NCBI RefSeq assembly: GCF_031877795.1
Contig: NC_133935.1
Coordinates: 72,186,303-72,250,302 of the forward strand
Direction of reading: 5' to 3'
Length of the DNA: 64,000 nucleotides
Origin: Strix aluco
Taxonomy: Eukaryota > Chordata > Aves > Strigiformes > Strigidae
Made by a program: the position numbers and the translations under genes. The first letter of the stretch is position 1. The number at the start of each line of letters is the position of its first letter. The notes under the pieces are model-generated. The model did no database searches, was not told where the DNA came from, and was given only the letters and a program-made list of their open reading frames with translations. Positions 35,454-55,549 of this stretch are shown here, in pieces.

Positions 35454-37905
35454 CTTAAAAAAAAAAAAAAAGATAAAAAATGAATTAACCTATGAGTTCA
35501 GCTACACAACAAAAACAATCTTACTGAGAAAAAACTTTAGTCAATTTATACTTTAAGGCAACAAAACCAACAATTGTTATTTAGGTAACTCTTTAAGATC
35601 ATTTGTGTTATAAAATACATCATGCTTTGTTGTTATTTTGCAGACCATGATAAGGTCCTTATCCTTCCAGCTCTCAAACCAGCAAGTATATCTGTTTTGG
35701 TAAGGCTATATTTATACTTTCATAGGTGGAGAAGAATTAATCTTCAGCAATTATTCTTACAGAAGTTATCACAGGATACAGCACAAAGAGGTAATAACTC
35801 ACATTCATACTGGAAAAGTAATGACTGTTATAATGCATAGGAATGAGGAGTCCTTAAAAAAAAAAATTATTAAATTCACGCTACCAGGAGCCAAGTTCAA
35901 GCCAAACAAAAGAGCATGTTTGTTCAAAGAAAAAATTAGTAGGTCTGTAGAGCACATTGCCAGATGATGCTGTTGATGCAAAAAATGTACATGTGTTCAA
36001 AACAAGAGACTCAACAAGTATTTGAAGGAGAGATCCACTGAAAATTTCCAAAATAGACATAAAGCACATCCTGCTCAGGAAATTCAAATCTAAAAACAAT
36101 ATTCAGGGAAGTATCATACTTGTTTATTCCGTTCTTAACATTCTCTAGATAACCACCCATGGCCAGGTCAGATACAGAACACTGGGCAAACCAGACTCCT
36201 GATCTGACCTGTTATGGTCGTCCTTACATCCTTAAGTAAAGCTCTGCCCAATGTATGTGCCATCTATCTGAGCTCCAGAATTTAAGAACCCCTCTGGTAG
36301 CCCCCAGGGGCTGGAAGATCTAGGGGGCAGTCATATCTGGAGAGGAGTAGCTTAGTTTCTCTACAGCAGAACTGAGGCTTGACTGGCATTTGAATTATAA
36401 GACAGTGTGCCTGGAACATACACCCTCCTACACAAACACTTCTTCAGCATCCACATCAGACATGGAGTCTGCTGTTTCTTCCAGAAGGAAGTTCTGCAGA
36501 TGGAAAAGTCATTTCTCTGCCCTCTTGGGCATTGAGGGAATACAGATCTGGCACACATCTAACAGGTGAATTTCACTGAGGCAGCTATACTCAAAGATAT
36601 GTGGGTCCAAAGACGGAAACTGTATCCTCCAGTACAAACAAAATCCTGCCTTAAGAAAAATGATAGGGATGACACCCAAGAACTTTGCAAAAAAGACCAC
36701 CAGAAGTAAAAAGAAGACAGAATCTATATGTCCTGACTGAGTTAAGGGGAACCTGGGCAAACCCAAAGACTGGACAAACAGGGAGAAAGGGAAAAGGCAA
36801 AGGAGGCATGAGAGAAGAGTAATGTACAACTAAAGTTGAATTCAGGGGTAAAAATGAAGTTTTCAAATTTCCCTTATATGCAATTATGAAGATAAACTGT
36901 CTTTTCTCATTGCTTGTAGCATACAATCATCTGAAGTGTAAGCATCCACCTGGAAAATCTCTTCAATGAATAAGATACTTAAAATTATCGCTAATATACC
37001 ACTTGTGAAAAAGCATAAAGAAGTCAAGCCCCAATATTTTGTTGTTGTTTTTTTTTTCTCTCTTGTTTTCATATTTTTTGAATATTTGTACAAGAATTAA
37101 CATGTTAAGTCATTAATGACTCTTTACATTAAGCATCTGTGGTAGTACTAAGTATATTTCATGTACAAAAGAAGGTATACTGTCTAACCAGAAGTACTAG
37201 AATTAAAAAGAAAGGATGTAGGACTTTGAGGAATAGATATACAGGGAATGTCTCCACTTCATAGTGCAATGATATATATACAGTGGCACTTAATAAATCT
37301 GCCCAAATAACCAAATAACCAAAGCAGCTTAGTTATCACAATAGAGAGTGGTGCTCCTGAACATCACGTGAAAGAATATGTAAATAATTGTGGTAATTTC
37401 TCTCCTGCTGTAATATTCTCTCAATGCTGCTATACAGTAAAGCTCACTCCTGTTTTCTAGCGAAACACAATTTAACCCAGATCACCTCCTCAAATACATT
37501 TATTTTTCTCAGTATTTTATTTCTGCAGTAAGGACAGATGATCAATATTTCCAGTCAACTGACACTTCACAAGGCAACTAAATACCCACGTTGAAGAAAT
37601 TCAACATTACTTAAGTATACTTACTTTATTGTGGGTTTTTTTTCCACTCATCTTCTGGAGCTCTGTAAATGCTAAGCCCCCATATGGTTCTGTGAATTGA
37701 AGAGAGAGCCTGAGGGGCTACACAGCTCCACATGGTAGCTTGTAATCATACTGAGTTATCAATCAATCCAGATGGAAATGTCAACAGTGCTCACTGCTTG
37801 CTCCATATTATGCTCTTTTAAAGAACAGTACTTGTTTGAAAAGCCACATATTACTAAAATATAAACAAGTATAAAAAATTCTACGAAAACCACTAGAACA
37901 CTTAC
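35454..37905 (-). other. CPNE8: CPNE8 intron
   Basis: 2.45 kb with a possible ancient LINE tail at 36155-36240 and nothing else recognised. Confidence 0.85.
36155..36240 (+). mobile_element. Possible ancient CR1/L3-like LINE tail
   Basis: The stretch with GGTCAGATACAGAACACTGG, then GATCTGACCTGTTATGGTCG and a TCCTTACATCCTTA end resembles the 3' tail of old amniote CR1-like elements (TCTGACCCAGTATGGC then TTATGTTCTTA, recalled from memory). The similarity is partial and the boundaries approximate. Confidence 0.45.
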
Positions 37906-37963
37906 CATCAAACTCTGCTGGTCCTACCCCCACTATGATTATTGACATTGGAAGCTTTGAAGC
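37906..37963 (-). CDS. CPNE8: CPNE8 coding exon (third from the 3' end): A domain IIVGVGPAEFD
   Basis: 58 bases: 19 codons encoding ASKLPMSIIIVGVGPAEFD plus one base of a split alanine codon. IIIVGVGPAEFD is a hallmark of copines. The acceptor tract is a run of CTT repeats ending GAAG and the donor is GTAAGTG. The exon is very short but fully constrained by the phases on both sides. Confidence 0.95.
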
Positions 37964-39325
37964 CTTCAAAAGAAGAAGAAAAAGAGGTTTTAATGCACTA
38001 CATAACCTCTGCCAATAATATGTGAGATCTGAGGACAATCTCAAAAACATACAGAAGTTATGTTTTAAAGAACAATTTTTTTTCCCACCTAAAAAGTCGA
38101 GTCATGTAAACTGTCTGCTTAAGTAATAAAAAATATCTTGGATAAGACAGAAAGGCAGATGATTATTTTAATGTATTTTTTCCTTATAAAGTCTTTGAAT
38201 CATATAGGATCATAATTAAACACAACAAACTACGTTAGGATTTAATACTAATATGAAAACTAAGATGACAAATTTATCTTAGAAACTTTTGTAAACTGAC
38301 AATAATTGCAAATACGTACCTTACAGTTTGACATTTATTTAAATGTACTTTGCTGTTTCTTGGTAGTACACAGCTGCTTGAAACTATGTGACACTATTTT
38401 TTACATAGATCTTATGCCAATTTTTCTTAAGAAATCACCTATTTGAGCAATATGTATCTGAGATTTCTTCCATGAATGAAATTTTATTCAAGTCAGTTAT
38501 CCACGTCACGAAGTAAACAAGATATTGAACTGAGTTATGGTAAGATTTTAAATTATACTTTATCTTTTTCTTTCAATGAAACAAGGCGAAGATGGTATCT
38601 AGCCTTCCCTGAATAAATTCTCTGTAAAACTGTCAAAATTATGAAGACAGTATCATAAATATTGGATTCTCCTGCCCTGAGAGTAACACCAGATATCTGC
38701 TAGTTTACAGAAATAATCTGAAACTGCCTCTTTTGAGGAGGGTAACGACTTGAAAAAAACATCTACCAAACATCAGGGTTGACAACTGTTTCTTACTGAG
38801 ATATTCTGATGAACTGTAAAATTTCTACAGTCACTTTAAACAGGAGTATACACTGGCCAAAAATCATAGACGTACACTTTCTGCTAAATTAAACTCTGCT
38901 TCACTGAAGTCTGAAGTCAAGTGGTTTTAGAACATACTGTTATATTTTTCTTTTGGAATATAAAAAGTGTTTTTCTCCCTCATTTAAAAGATACTCTCAT
39001 TTTAGATACATCATCACCATTTCCCATTCTTTATCTGTCATAATACTACATATAAAACCAACTTTCTTTAAGCAGAAGATATACAGCTAATTACTGTAAA
39101 CATGCTATTTAAAACAATGAAAATATGCCACTCTATAAATCACTATTTAATGTTCTACACCACTACACATTATACACTATATACTGTACATTGACTGCAA
39201 ATTCATCACAAAGTGTTACTACATAGTCAATCTTCCAGCTAAAATTTTGTAGCAGAGTAAAAAAAATTTAATAATCTGGTAGTTAAATACTAATATGCTA
39301 CTGAAGATAACAGTAAAAGCCATCT

Positions 39326-39430
39326 GGCCTTGGTCCTGGGCAAACAGCTCTACATGGCCCTGCTTAAGCAGAGGGGTTGGACAAGATCATGTCCAGAGGT
39401 CCCTTCCAACATCAACCAGCCTGTGATTCA
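39326..39430 (+). mobile_element. CR1 LINE 3' fragment
   Basis: Contains GCTCTACATGGCCCTGCTTA, AGAGGGGTTGGACAAGATCA, GTCCAGAGGTCCCTTCCAAC and a CTGTGATTC end, the standard CR1 3' order. Intronic, antisense to CPNE8. Confidence 0.9.
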
Positions 39431-40430
39431 GGGCCATAAATACAGTGTAACTGTAACTGAATTACAGTGCACTGTGTGAGTCAATAATAGTGAGATAGAA
39501 TATTTTTGAGACATGAAGGCATTTCTTAGAACAGAACACCTGTTTTACAGGTGTTTTCTAGAATCTTATTGCTTGATAGTGACGAAAGCATCCTTTAAAG
39601 AGATTCCTACTCACACAGACACAGTATTATGTGATACAATGTATATGTAATAGTAAGTGGCAAGGACAGCATAAAGACAGAGTTAAACTTTTGCATATAA
39701 ACTTAAGTGTTGGCATTTCCTGAATGACAGCATAACCTTTAAGCAGTTTGGTAAAACAGAATGTGTCTGACATATATGTTGTAATGAGAAAGACGCCTAA
39801 AAGCACAGTTAGTTTTAAAAAATGAAGTATATTCTTCCTGATTTTATACATACCATATTGCATTAAACATCATTGCCCTTTTTATTATTTTGGATATTAT
39901 TAAGACTGAAAAAACTGCTATTGAATAGCATTTAATTAGTTCTGTCATGGTATATTGTGCTCAGCACTTCAAGAAGTATACAGAAAAATGAATGCATCTT
40001 CATAAAAAGGAAAGACAGCAAATATTCCCAAACTTCCACTCATTCCAAGCTAACAACACATCTGCTGCATTTCCAGACAGTTGCAGACTAACAGCTATTA
40101 TTCCTGGAAATGAACTATTACTGGAAACAAGGTTTTTCTCTATGTCTTGGTGGCAAATTACTTAATCTTACAAGGTATCAGCCAACTGGATTTGCTGGTC
40201 TCTTACAGACTTCGAATTGAGGGGTGAATTAAAGCAAGAGCTGCTCATTTTTCTCCACAGAGCCTTTCTGTCACCTAAAAGAAGCTATGCTTCAAACTTC
40301 TAGGCTAGACTACAGGATGAACTTCCAAGCTAAAAGCTTGTTTAGCTCCTTTAAAAGTGAGAGTCAGTTTATCCTATTTTAAAATTGGAAGCTGGAAGAG
40401 GAGAGGAAGTACCTTCAAACACAGTTATAG

Positions 40431-40486
40431 CTTTGGGTGTAAAAACTTACCAGGTGGGCTTTGGGTGTAAAAACATACCAGGTGGG
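40431..40486. repeat. 28-base tandem duplication
   Basis: Two head-to-tail 28-base units, 40431-40458 and 40459-40486, each from CTTTGGGTGTAAAAAC to CAGGTGGG, differing at one base (T versus A). A recent tandem duplication in an intron. Confidence 0.9.
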
Positions 40487-41369
40487 TGTCCTTATTGACA
40501 CACAGACTGTGTATGTGCTGCTGGCTAGAACTTGAGGGCATCTTGCTCTCCAGTGAAAGACAGAACATTTCAGTAATATTTTCATGTGCGCCCTACAAAC
40601 TGGAACGGTACTGAATCTCTACAGGAGGTAGTGAAAGTGGGCCTTCAAAAATATGCCACCTAATTCTACACTACTCATTTTGACATGATGCTTAATCATT
40701 TTAATGTAGCCTTTTCACCCACCACTTCACTATTAACTAGATCCACTGTGCTATGTTCAAAACTATTGGCATAGATCTTTTCACAACCTGTCTGGAAGTT
40801 GCTTCTGTGTGTACTTTCATTTGATATTTCCCAGGGGCAAAAGCAAAATGGAACCTGTTCATAATACAGAATATTACTTATATGCATAGCAGTTTTGAAG
40901 AGAAAAATAGTGAAAATAATGCAGAAACTGAAAAAGAATTAAGAATTTTCAAAATTCTAGGGGACTATTTAGAAGGAAATCAGATGACTGGTATGTTTGC
41001 CATTTGGGATCAGAAAGTTTGGGGCAGTTTTTAAAGAAGGTGGGGGGGATCAAAGCTGTCTGCAATTACTAGAAAGATGAACAGTTCACTATGAAAAACT
41101 GTATGGTGGGATGTGCACGAGGAAGGAGGAGGCAAGAGGCAAATGAGGAAAATCATATGAACATACAGTGTTAAAAAGAAGAATATAATTTCCCACAGAA
41201 CACTAATTAAGCTCAGATTCAACTTCTGCTTTCTTTTTGGATTTATGCATAATAAACTTTTGCTGTTTGGAAAAAAATGGTTAATTTATGGAACAAATAT
41301 AGTGCCTGAAATATTAACTGATTTACTTTATTCCCTAAAATATGAATTCCTAGAAACATAATTCTTTTA

Positions 41370-45088
<3,719 letters not shown>

Positions 45089-45216
45089 CTGGCTACATGA
45101 TTAATTACAGGAGCAAAGTTTGTTGGTCCATAAAGCTGTACAGATTTTAGACTCCTGTAATATGCCTCCATTACACCATCAATTCCATGGCAGTATGGAT
45201 TTTGAGGGTTTCCATT
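45089..45216 (-). CDS. CPNE8: CPNE8 coding exon (fifth from the 3' end): A domain, helix region
   Basis: 128 bases: 42 codons from [20 protein letters not shown] through [12 protein letters not shown] to NHVA, plus AG of a split arginine codon. It contains the copine signature LYGPTNFAP. The acceptor is CATTAG directly before AATGGA and the donor is GTAAGC (45083-45088). It joins the exon at 41397-41499 in frame, giving NHVARYAAS across the junction. Confidence 0.96.
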
Positions 45217-48094
<2,878 letters not shown>

Positions 48095-48141
48095 CGTTTG
48101 AGGCTGTGAAATCAATAGCTACTGTGAAATTGATTTGGGTT
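48095..48141 (-). CDS. CPNE8: CPNE8 coding exon (seventh from the 3' end): MIDAS strand of the A domain
   Basis: 47 bases encoding TQINFTVAIDFTASN, flanked by one-base split codons. It carries DFTAS, the D-x-T-x-S metal-ion-dependent adhesion site of copine A domains (residues 49-53 of the part encoded here). The acceptor is TTCTACAG and the donor GTAAG. It was located from the motif and from frame continuity with both neighbours, because the exon is much shorter than the open frame around it. Confidence 0.94.
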
Positions 48142-50830
48142 CTGTAGAAAAAGGAAATACAAATCCTATTAATAGTTTTATTGTTATGTGGAAAAATAAA
48201 CAAGAGATGTTTGTGGACAAACTGCAGGATGCTGACTTTCTAATACAGCAAATAAACACTGAAAATACTCTTTTATAAGGTTCCAGCCAAGAGCTACACA
48301 ACACTATTTTATTAACACACTAAAAACAGTTACTATACTCCATCCTTCCTTTTTTCATTGTTTATGAAAAATCCTAAATCATTAATAAGGTTATTAACAT
48401 CCATAAACATTATCAATTAATTTTCAACAATAATACTGATCTTTCGTTGGATATAGTTTAGCCCTAGTCACGGAAGATTTTAACAAGGGAAGTATGCTTT
48501 TACTAATCTGCTCCTTTTCTTAACACTAAAACTGTGTTTTCAATCAGAACATGTTTAAAATCACGCTATGCATAAAATCTTTGGACAGGATATCATAGTT
48601 TTTGGCAGCGGATTTCTTTCATGTGAACATAGTCAATACTTTGAGTGATCATAGCAAGGTAATTCTTGGAAAACAAAAGTAAAATCTGGAGGCAGGAATA
48701 TAAAGATCTGTTTTTGCAGCAGTAGCTAAATAAAGCCATTATTGTGCATGGATCAGTTGTTAACATAGACTTATTGTCAGAAAAATGAATCATTAATAGA
48801 CTTTTACAGAGTGACAATTCAATTAAATGCAGTTCTGTTCTGCAACTTCCTTCAGGACAAAATACTGTCATTTTGGAGATAATTTCTTAGCTAGTAAGGC
48901 TCTACCAGGAAAAAGCGTTTGTATGAATCTGAAAATTGACTTTTTGCTCAGATTGAGTCTTTTATATTTTCCTTCAAATTTCTGCCTCTCAGTGTGTGCT
49001 ATTATGAACTTAATGATGAAATCAGCAAAGATTAAAGCTCTTTGAAAGTTACTGAACAGATTTAACTCATGCACATTTGGATTAAACATCAACAGTCTGA
49101 CATCTGGCCTTGCAGTAGTGGTTTTACTGCTCAAATAGCCTGACACACCCAGAGAAAATACTATTTATTTCATGAAAAGCTAGGTATGAAAAAAAATTCA
49201 CATGGAATCATTTGATTATACTGATCAAGGCTAACACAAACTAAGCCAGGTTACAGGTGGACTCTGTCTTCAGAAAGTGGTAAAAATTGGCCTACCAATG
49301 CCCACAGTATCAAGAGTAGTCCTTGGAACATGGTCAGCCTGGAATATCTCTAAAAACACTATGGCCTCAATAAGGACTTCAACAAAAAAAAGACAGTGAA
49401 AGCTGCTGCAATCTCTGAAAAGTTCAGAGACCTAGTTTTATAAGAAAAATTTTCTGACACTACTTCTGCATTCTGCTTTATGCAGTTTCACCAAAAAATT
49501 TTTAATGGCATGACAAGTCAGATTTTGTTTGATCTGCACCCAAATGTCAGGCCCTGTGGCTTCTTAACCACAGTGTTCTTCTGAACTGTCTGTTAGTTGT
49601 AAGAATAAAGATCCTAAGAAATGTGTGTTAACTAGTCTTCTACCACCATCACTATAGTGTGCAGAAAAGTTGTCTTTCTCAGAACAGGTTAGGAAAAACA
49701 ACAACAAAAAAGTCTAACACAATACCATTTCTACATTTATTCTCAGAGTCCTTATTGGCACTGCTAAGCAAAACTGCTTTGGAACTATAATCTCCCTGTA
49801 CTTGAATTTTAAGGGCTTTGGTGTGATGTAATGTTTGAAGAGTAAAACAAGACTCCTCCAAGCATTACATATCAGGTACATCAAGTACAGAAAACCTTCA
49901 GAGTCCTGATGAATGTGTCACTGAGAAAAAAAAAAAACACTCAAAACAGCATTTCCTCTGCATAAGAACAGCAACACTTATTTGTAAACTCATTTCCTGG
50001 ATCAGCTACTCTGATCCAATTGGTAAGAAGAAATAGAGTTTCACGGATTCTGAATTCAAGACAAAAACAAGAGAAAGCACAGTAAAGGAAGATTAGAAAG
50101 GAAAATGGCTAACAAAACTAAAGAAAAATTATTGAAACCACATGTAATGGCAAAAAGAACAAAGTCAGTGTTCATGTAACTACAGGTAATGACTGACAGC
50201 ATCAGTTTCTGGAGTATTCCTCAAAGTGGTGTGTCTGTATTAAATGTATACTGCTCCAGATAACAGAAACCCATCTGGTAAACTAGAAAAACTCCCTCTC
50301 TCATTTACAATGCACTGTAGTCTGGACTATGATTTTTGTCTAAGTAGAAGAGTATGCATGTTACAGTATCTGCCAATTTGACAACTATAAAAATCATTAT
50401 ATAAAATAAGATCAAAACCGATATCTACACCTCTAGAATTTGTTTCCATCTGTATGTACATTTCAATGATACCGCTATTGAAAAACATGAAAGAACTTAA
50501 ACCAGTTACTTGATTTCAACAATTTATAGATGACTGTACATAGATTAGATTTCAGTTTCCTGAATATAGGTTCCTAATGTTATGTTTCCTAATGGAAATT
50601 TTGGGCAGTCTAAAATGGTATTAAATGCCTATATATTTCAGGAAACTGGATCCCACTCATAATGCAACTGTCACTTTGTATTACGGACTCATGACAACAG
50701 AGAATGTCATTCATGTCTTACAGAAAATAAGGAAAGCTAGAACAAACTCTGTTAGGGCAAACCTGCACTATGATTGCCCTATGTTTTCAATGACCATTTT
50801 GTTTCATATATCATATGACATATGTATGGA

Positions 50831-51006
50831 GACAAGGAGGCTCAGAGGAGACCATATCACTCTCTACAAACTACCTGAAAGGAGATTGTAGCGAGATGTG
50901 TAGATGTGGTGCTTAGGGACATGGTTTAGTGGTGGACTTGGCAGAGTTAGGTTTATGGTTGGACTTGATCTTGAAGGTCTTTTCCAATCTAAATGATTCT
51001 ATGATA
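50831..51006 (+). mobile_element. CR1 LINE 3' fragment with internal deletion
   Basis: Starts in the CR1 ORF2 segment for RRLRGD (AGGCTCAGAGGAGACC), continues to AACTACCTGAAAGGAG, then jumps to the 3' UTR (TTAGGGACATGGTTTAGTGG) and ends GGTCTTTTCCAATC..GATTCTATGATA. The ORF2 C-terminal segment present in the copy at 51966-52292 is missing between these parts. Intronic in CPNE8. Confidence 0.88.
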
Positions 51007-51965
51007 CTGTACCAGAAACACCCCTCTGAATATGATCTCATGGAAAAGAGACATAAAGGCTTAAGTTACACAAGGCACCAGTGTTCTCTGAGGAAAAGAA
51101 TAATAAATTGCAAAACAGTACAAAATAAAGGTCAACCCTTGTAGTTAAAATTATCAAAATGTAATTAAACCTTTTTTGAACACAAAACTGGGTCTTTCAA
51201 ACAAACAATTCAACTTAGTACCACCAGAGAAAATATTTTCAAAAGCAGCTGTAATATTGTGAACATGTGCATTTTGTGTGAAAGATTATTAAGCAAAGCT
51301 ATTTCTCTACTGTTTCACCAGGACTGAAAAAATTAACCAGTCATAACTAAAAAATTAATCTAGGAAGGATAATTTAAAAGCCACGTGTTGTGAAAACATC
51401 AGATACAACTATTTTGAAAGCCAAATGGAATGACTTGAAAGTCAATCTGGACGATATTTTAAGAAGTGTTTTCATGGTAACACATGTTATTCTAGAACCA
51501 AATTAAATGTAATGAATATATCTGAAAGTCCACTGTCTTGTTTTTATTTCTACTACATGTTTTATTTCAACAGACTAATTCTTAGGTTGTAACAAGTACA
51601 CATTATTAGGTTACTGTTATTAACATATTAACCTTCATCAACAATAATGTATTTTTTGGTAAGATTGATTATTGTATTTTGTGTAATGGACATTAGCTGA
51701 AAAATCATTAATTCAGAATAAGGATGCTCAAAATTTTAAAAAAGCATATAAAATTGAAGTCTTTGGGAGAAATTTTGGTGCCTGATTAAAGATGCAAATT
51801 TTAAAACACACCAAGACAACAAAACTTACTGTTTCTGATAAGGAAATTCTTTGGCTAAGGCTGTGTCCCTGCTTTTCCAGCTGTATAGTTCTCCAAGGAG
51901 CTACATTAAAAGCTCATGACATCCACTACATCAGTGATGTCATGAGGCCATGAGCCTTTGCACAA

Positions 51966-52292
51966 AGAACTACCTGAAAGGAGGTTGCAGAGAGCTGGGG
52001 ATGAGTCTCTAACCAAGTAATAAGAGACAGGACAAGAGGGAATGGCCTCAAGTTGCACCAGGGAAGGTTTAGACTGGATATTAGGAAGCATTTCTTTACA
52101 GAACAGGTAGTTAGGCGTTGGAATGGGCTGCCCAGGGAGGCGGTGGAGTCCCCATCCCTGGAGGTGTTTAAGAGTAGGGTCGACATAGCGCTGAGGGATA
52201 TGGTGTAGTTGGGAACTGTCAGTGTTAGGTCAATGGTTGGACTAGATGATCTTCAAGGTCTTTTCCAGCCTAGATGATTCCGTGATTCTGTG
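51966..52292 (+). mobile_element. CR1 LINE 3' end
   Basis: Plus-strand CR1 fragment from AACTACCTGAAAGGAGG (the end of ORF2) through CCATCCCTGGAGGTG and GGTTGGACTAGATGATCTTC to the tail GATTCCGTGATTCTGTG. It is closely similar to the minus-strand copy at 23648. It lies in the 9.6 kb CPNE8 intron, antisense to the gene. Confidence 0.93.
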
Positions 52293-55221
52293 AAAAGCCG
52301 CTAAAACACTGACACCTTGCTAGGCAGACTGAGCTGCTGACTGTCCTGTCCAAAGGGAGAACTCAGGTAGAATATCCAAGAACAGCAATGTGCCTTATGG
52401 ATTCAGAGCTGGATAGATCACTACTACTCTGCCAGAATTTAGTTGGTATAGAAAGACATGATCTCTTTGATACCTGGACAGGTGATTTAACCTTTAACTA
52501 CCACAAGAAATGAAGAAAGTATCTTAAGAGAAACAGTAATCTTCACCTCACTACTACAGAACAGCCATTTTGTTTGTTTCTTTGGGAGAGCAAGGTGAAA
52601 CCTATTGCATTTTAATAACAGCTCTATCAGCACTGATATACATAAATGAACAAACTAAGCCTGAATGTAGCTTTTGACTAGGCTTGATAACATTTGTAAT
52701 GATTAGGTTTTTTTAAACAGTACATTGGAAGGAAACATGAATTCCTCCTGTGGCTTCGGAGTGACAACCAGCTGGTCTGTCAGCAGGGGGGAGCTGTTGA
52801 AGGTTTGAGGACCACTTACTGTGCAGAACTCTGAAATGAGCTAATGGAGTAACTAACAGTACCAAGAGGCTGTATACTCTCCATGGCATTTAAGTCTCCA
52901 GTGACAATAATTTTACAATTTCCCCTTTGCAGACGCTTGTTCAGCCAAATGCCGTATCAACATAAAGAAGATTTTTCTGATAAAGGCTTTACAAGATCTT
53001 CCTCTTATATAGTCTTATTACCCCTTATTATTCTCCAAGAACACAAGAACTATACGGTAAAGCCTCCAAAATATATAGCTGTGGCAGCCCTTGCTTCATA
53101 ACTGTATCTCACACCAGATCTCCTCCGAACAACAAATATGCATGCCATTACATTATATGGTGTACTGGTTGGATGAAAATAGCTGTCATGAAAGGAGTTC
53201 TAAATTTCCATTTTGACCATCAATGATTCAATACAGTTCCCAATGACCTTAGAATCCAAACAATGTGTGGGTGTTAATTTCCAAAAACCTGGATGAAGGG
53301 AAGGCTTTTAACATGATGGGAGTAAAGCATTTCTTCTTATCTTCCTGGGACAGAAGAGATGACTTAATATTTTTGAGTTGCAAAAGGATTCAGCTCCTAA
53401 ATTTTATTGATTTATAAATGCCTAGAATAACTTATTAGAATAGGGACTGAGCTAACAAGTCAAACAGGTTAGAAACTTCTGCACAGAAATATCCTCTCTG
53501 TTCACGAAGTCTTGCAGCTTTTTGGCTCCTGATAACTCTTCCAGACAAAACCAGAGCAGATTATAAACTAACTGTTTGACAGTCATTCCTGTAAACCAGG
53601 ATAATTTCTATTGCATACCTCTTCAAGGCCATATCCCTTACATTCCTGAGCTTATTCATATATTTGGAGGTGTTTTGATAGGAATATGTTATAAATTGGC
53701 AAGTGGCAGGAGATATCTGATTTTGAAATATACATTATTTTTTAGCACAATGTACTTATTTTAAATGTAGGAAGGTCAGTGTGGCAAAATACGTGATTAA
53801 ATATCAAGATGTAAGGAGAAGCCAGCTACTAGGATGGCAGCACTTGATGTAATATTCAGATGCAAAAGAGACATCCACCTCTTTCCTGCCATACGGCTAT
53901 AAAATTCAGTCTTATGTAGTAAAAAAAAAAATTAAAATTTACAGACAAACGTCTATTTTATTCTTCAAAGCTCTTTAAAAAGACAACAGTCATATTGATG
54001 ATACTTATAAGGGAGTATCCCAATTAAACAGGTGCAGACTCAAAACATAAATAAAATCAATACTGTAATCCCAATTTGTTGCAGTTAAAGCTGTCAAGAT
54101 TGCCATTAAATCGGTATTAGTTCTAGACACTTCAAATCAATTACAATGAAAGTTCTGACATTTATGGAAGAGACAATATTGTGCCTCTTGCAGAATCAGT
54201 GTTTTCTTCCCCTTGCCTAACTAAATGGAAGAAAAACAGGGAACTAAAAAAAAAAATATTTTGGAGGACATACTTGATGGGAAAAGAGACTGATTAATGA
54301 CAAAATCTTCTCTTCCCCCTTCCTTCAAAATCTGTGAGCTGGACTGCCACTGATATGTAGTTTTACATGAGATGAAAAAAAGAAGAGAGAAGCCAAGAAA
54401 ATGACTCTGATTCTTGGCCTCCTGGTCATGTTTACAAAACTGTATAGGCTGCAAAAAGAAAAGTACTTCTACAGTTTTCACTGGCATGTACATAGAAATA
54501 ACTGTGTGAATCACTAAACAAGACTCTATATAAAATAATTCAATGATAAGCATTACTGCTCATACTTTAAAGCACAGAGCATTCTATTGAATTATACTCT
54601 TTTTATATAAAAGAGAGGAAAAAAGCTTAAGCAGTAATTATTAATATCACAAGTTTCTTTGATTTGCAGTTACAAAGATATATACAAAATTTCAACAAGA
54701 ACAACAAAGTATTATTTGTATTCAAAATTTCTATTATTTGTCTACAGAATGTAGATAATTAGGTTTATTAACTTGCATTGTAACATCTCAGTGAGAAATG
54801 CAATACACCACCCTAAAAAGATTACATACCCACCACTATATTCTTTCCTTTCCATATTTAGGCATAAAACTTAACTCCTCAGTTCCTTATATACACTCTT
54901 GCACAGACAAATTCTGAATGAATGGGGAATAAGACGGTTGTGGCATATATGTACAACACACTTCAGAGAACAGACTAGAAGTAAAACTTTTTTCATGTAT
55001 TCATGTATACATATACTTCATTCAATACACACTTTTGGGAAACATGAATGGATGGCCATTTTCTACTTATGTTAAAGTCCACAAGAGGAATGTTTTTGAG
55101 AAAGGCAACCACAGTCCTAATAAAAGTAACCTGCTTCTCTCAAACTCTAGGATTCTCTACTAAAACCAGAACACTTACACAAATCAGAAGGGCTCCACAG
55201 CAGATTGACCATGATTGTTCA

Positions 55222-55262
55222 TACAGAAATCACATTCAGAAATCAATCCAGAAATCACATCT
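55222..55262. repeat. Short tandem repeat with AGAAATCA core
   Basis: Three copies of AGAAATCA, spaced 13-14 bases apart, in imperfect units. Intronic. Confidence 0.6.
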
Positions 55263-55549
55263 GTCTGTTACAGTGATTCAAAACAGGCACAAGAAGCCAT
55301 ACTGATCATTGGAAATGACTCAGAAACATAAAAATAACTGGTTTCCTAACCATGGCAATCTAGGCGTCTCAGGAATACCTTGTCAAGCAAATATGCTGAT
55401 AGAATTCCTTATAGCATATAGAGTCAACATATTCTTCACATGTTAAAGATGCAGTAGTACCCTGACAGCATGCCTGACCTATATCAGGAAGTTTTACCTT
55501 TGCTAAACTGTAACAGATTCTAATGTAGTCAACAACTGAATTAAATACT

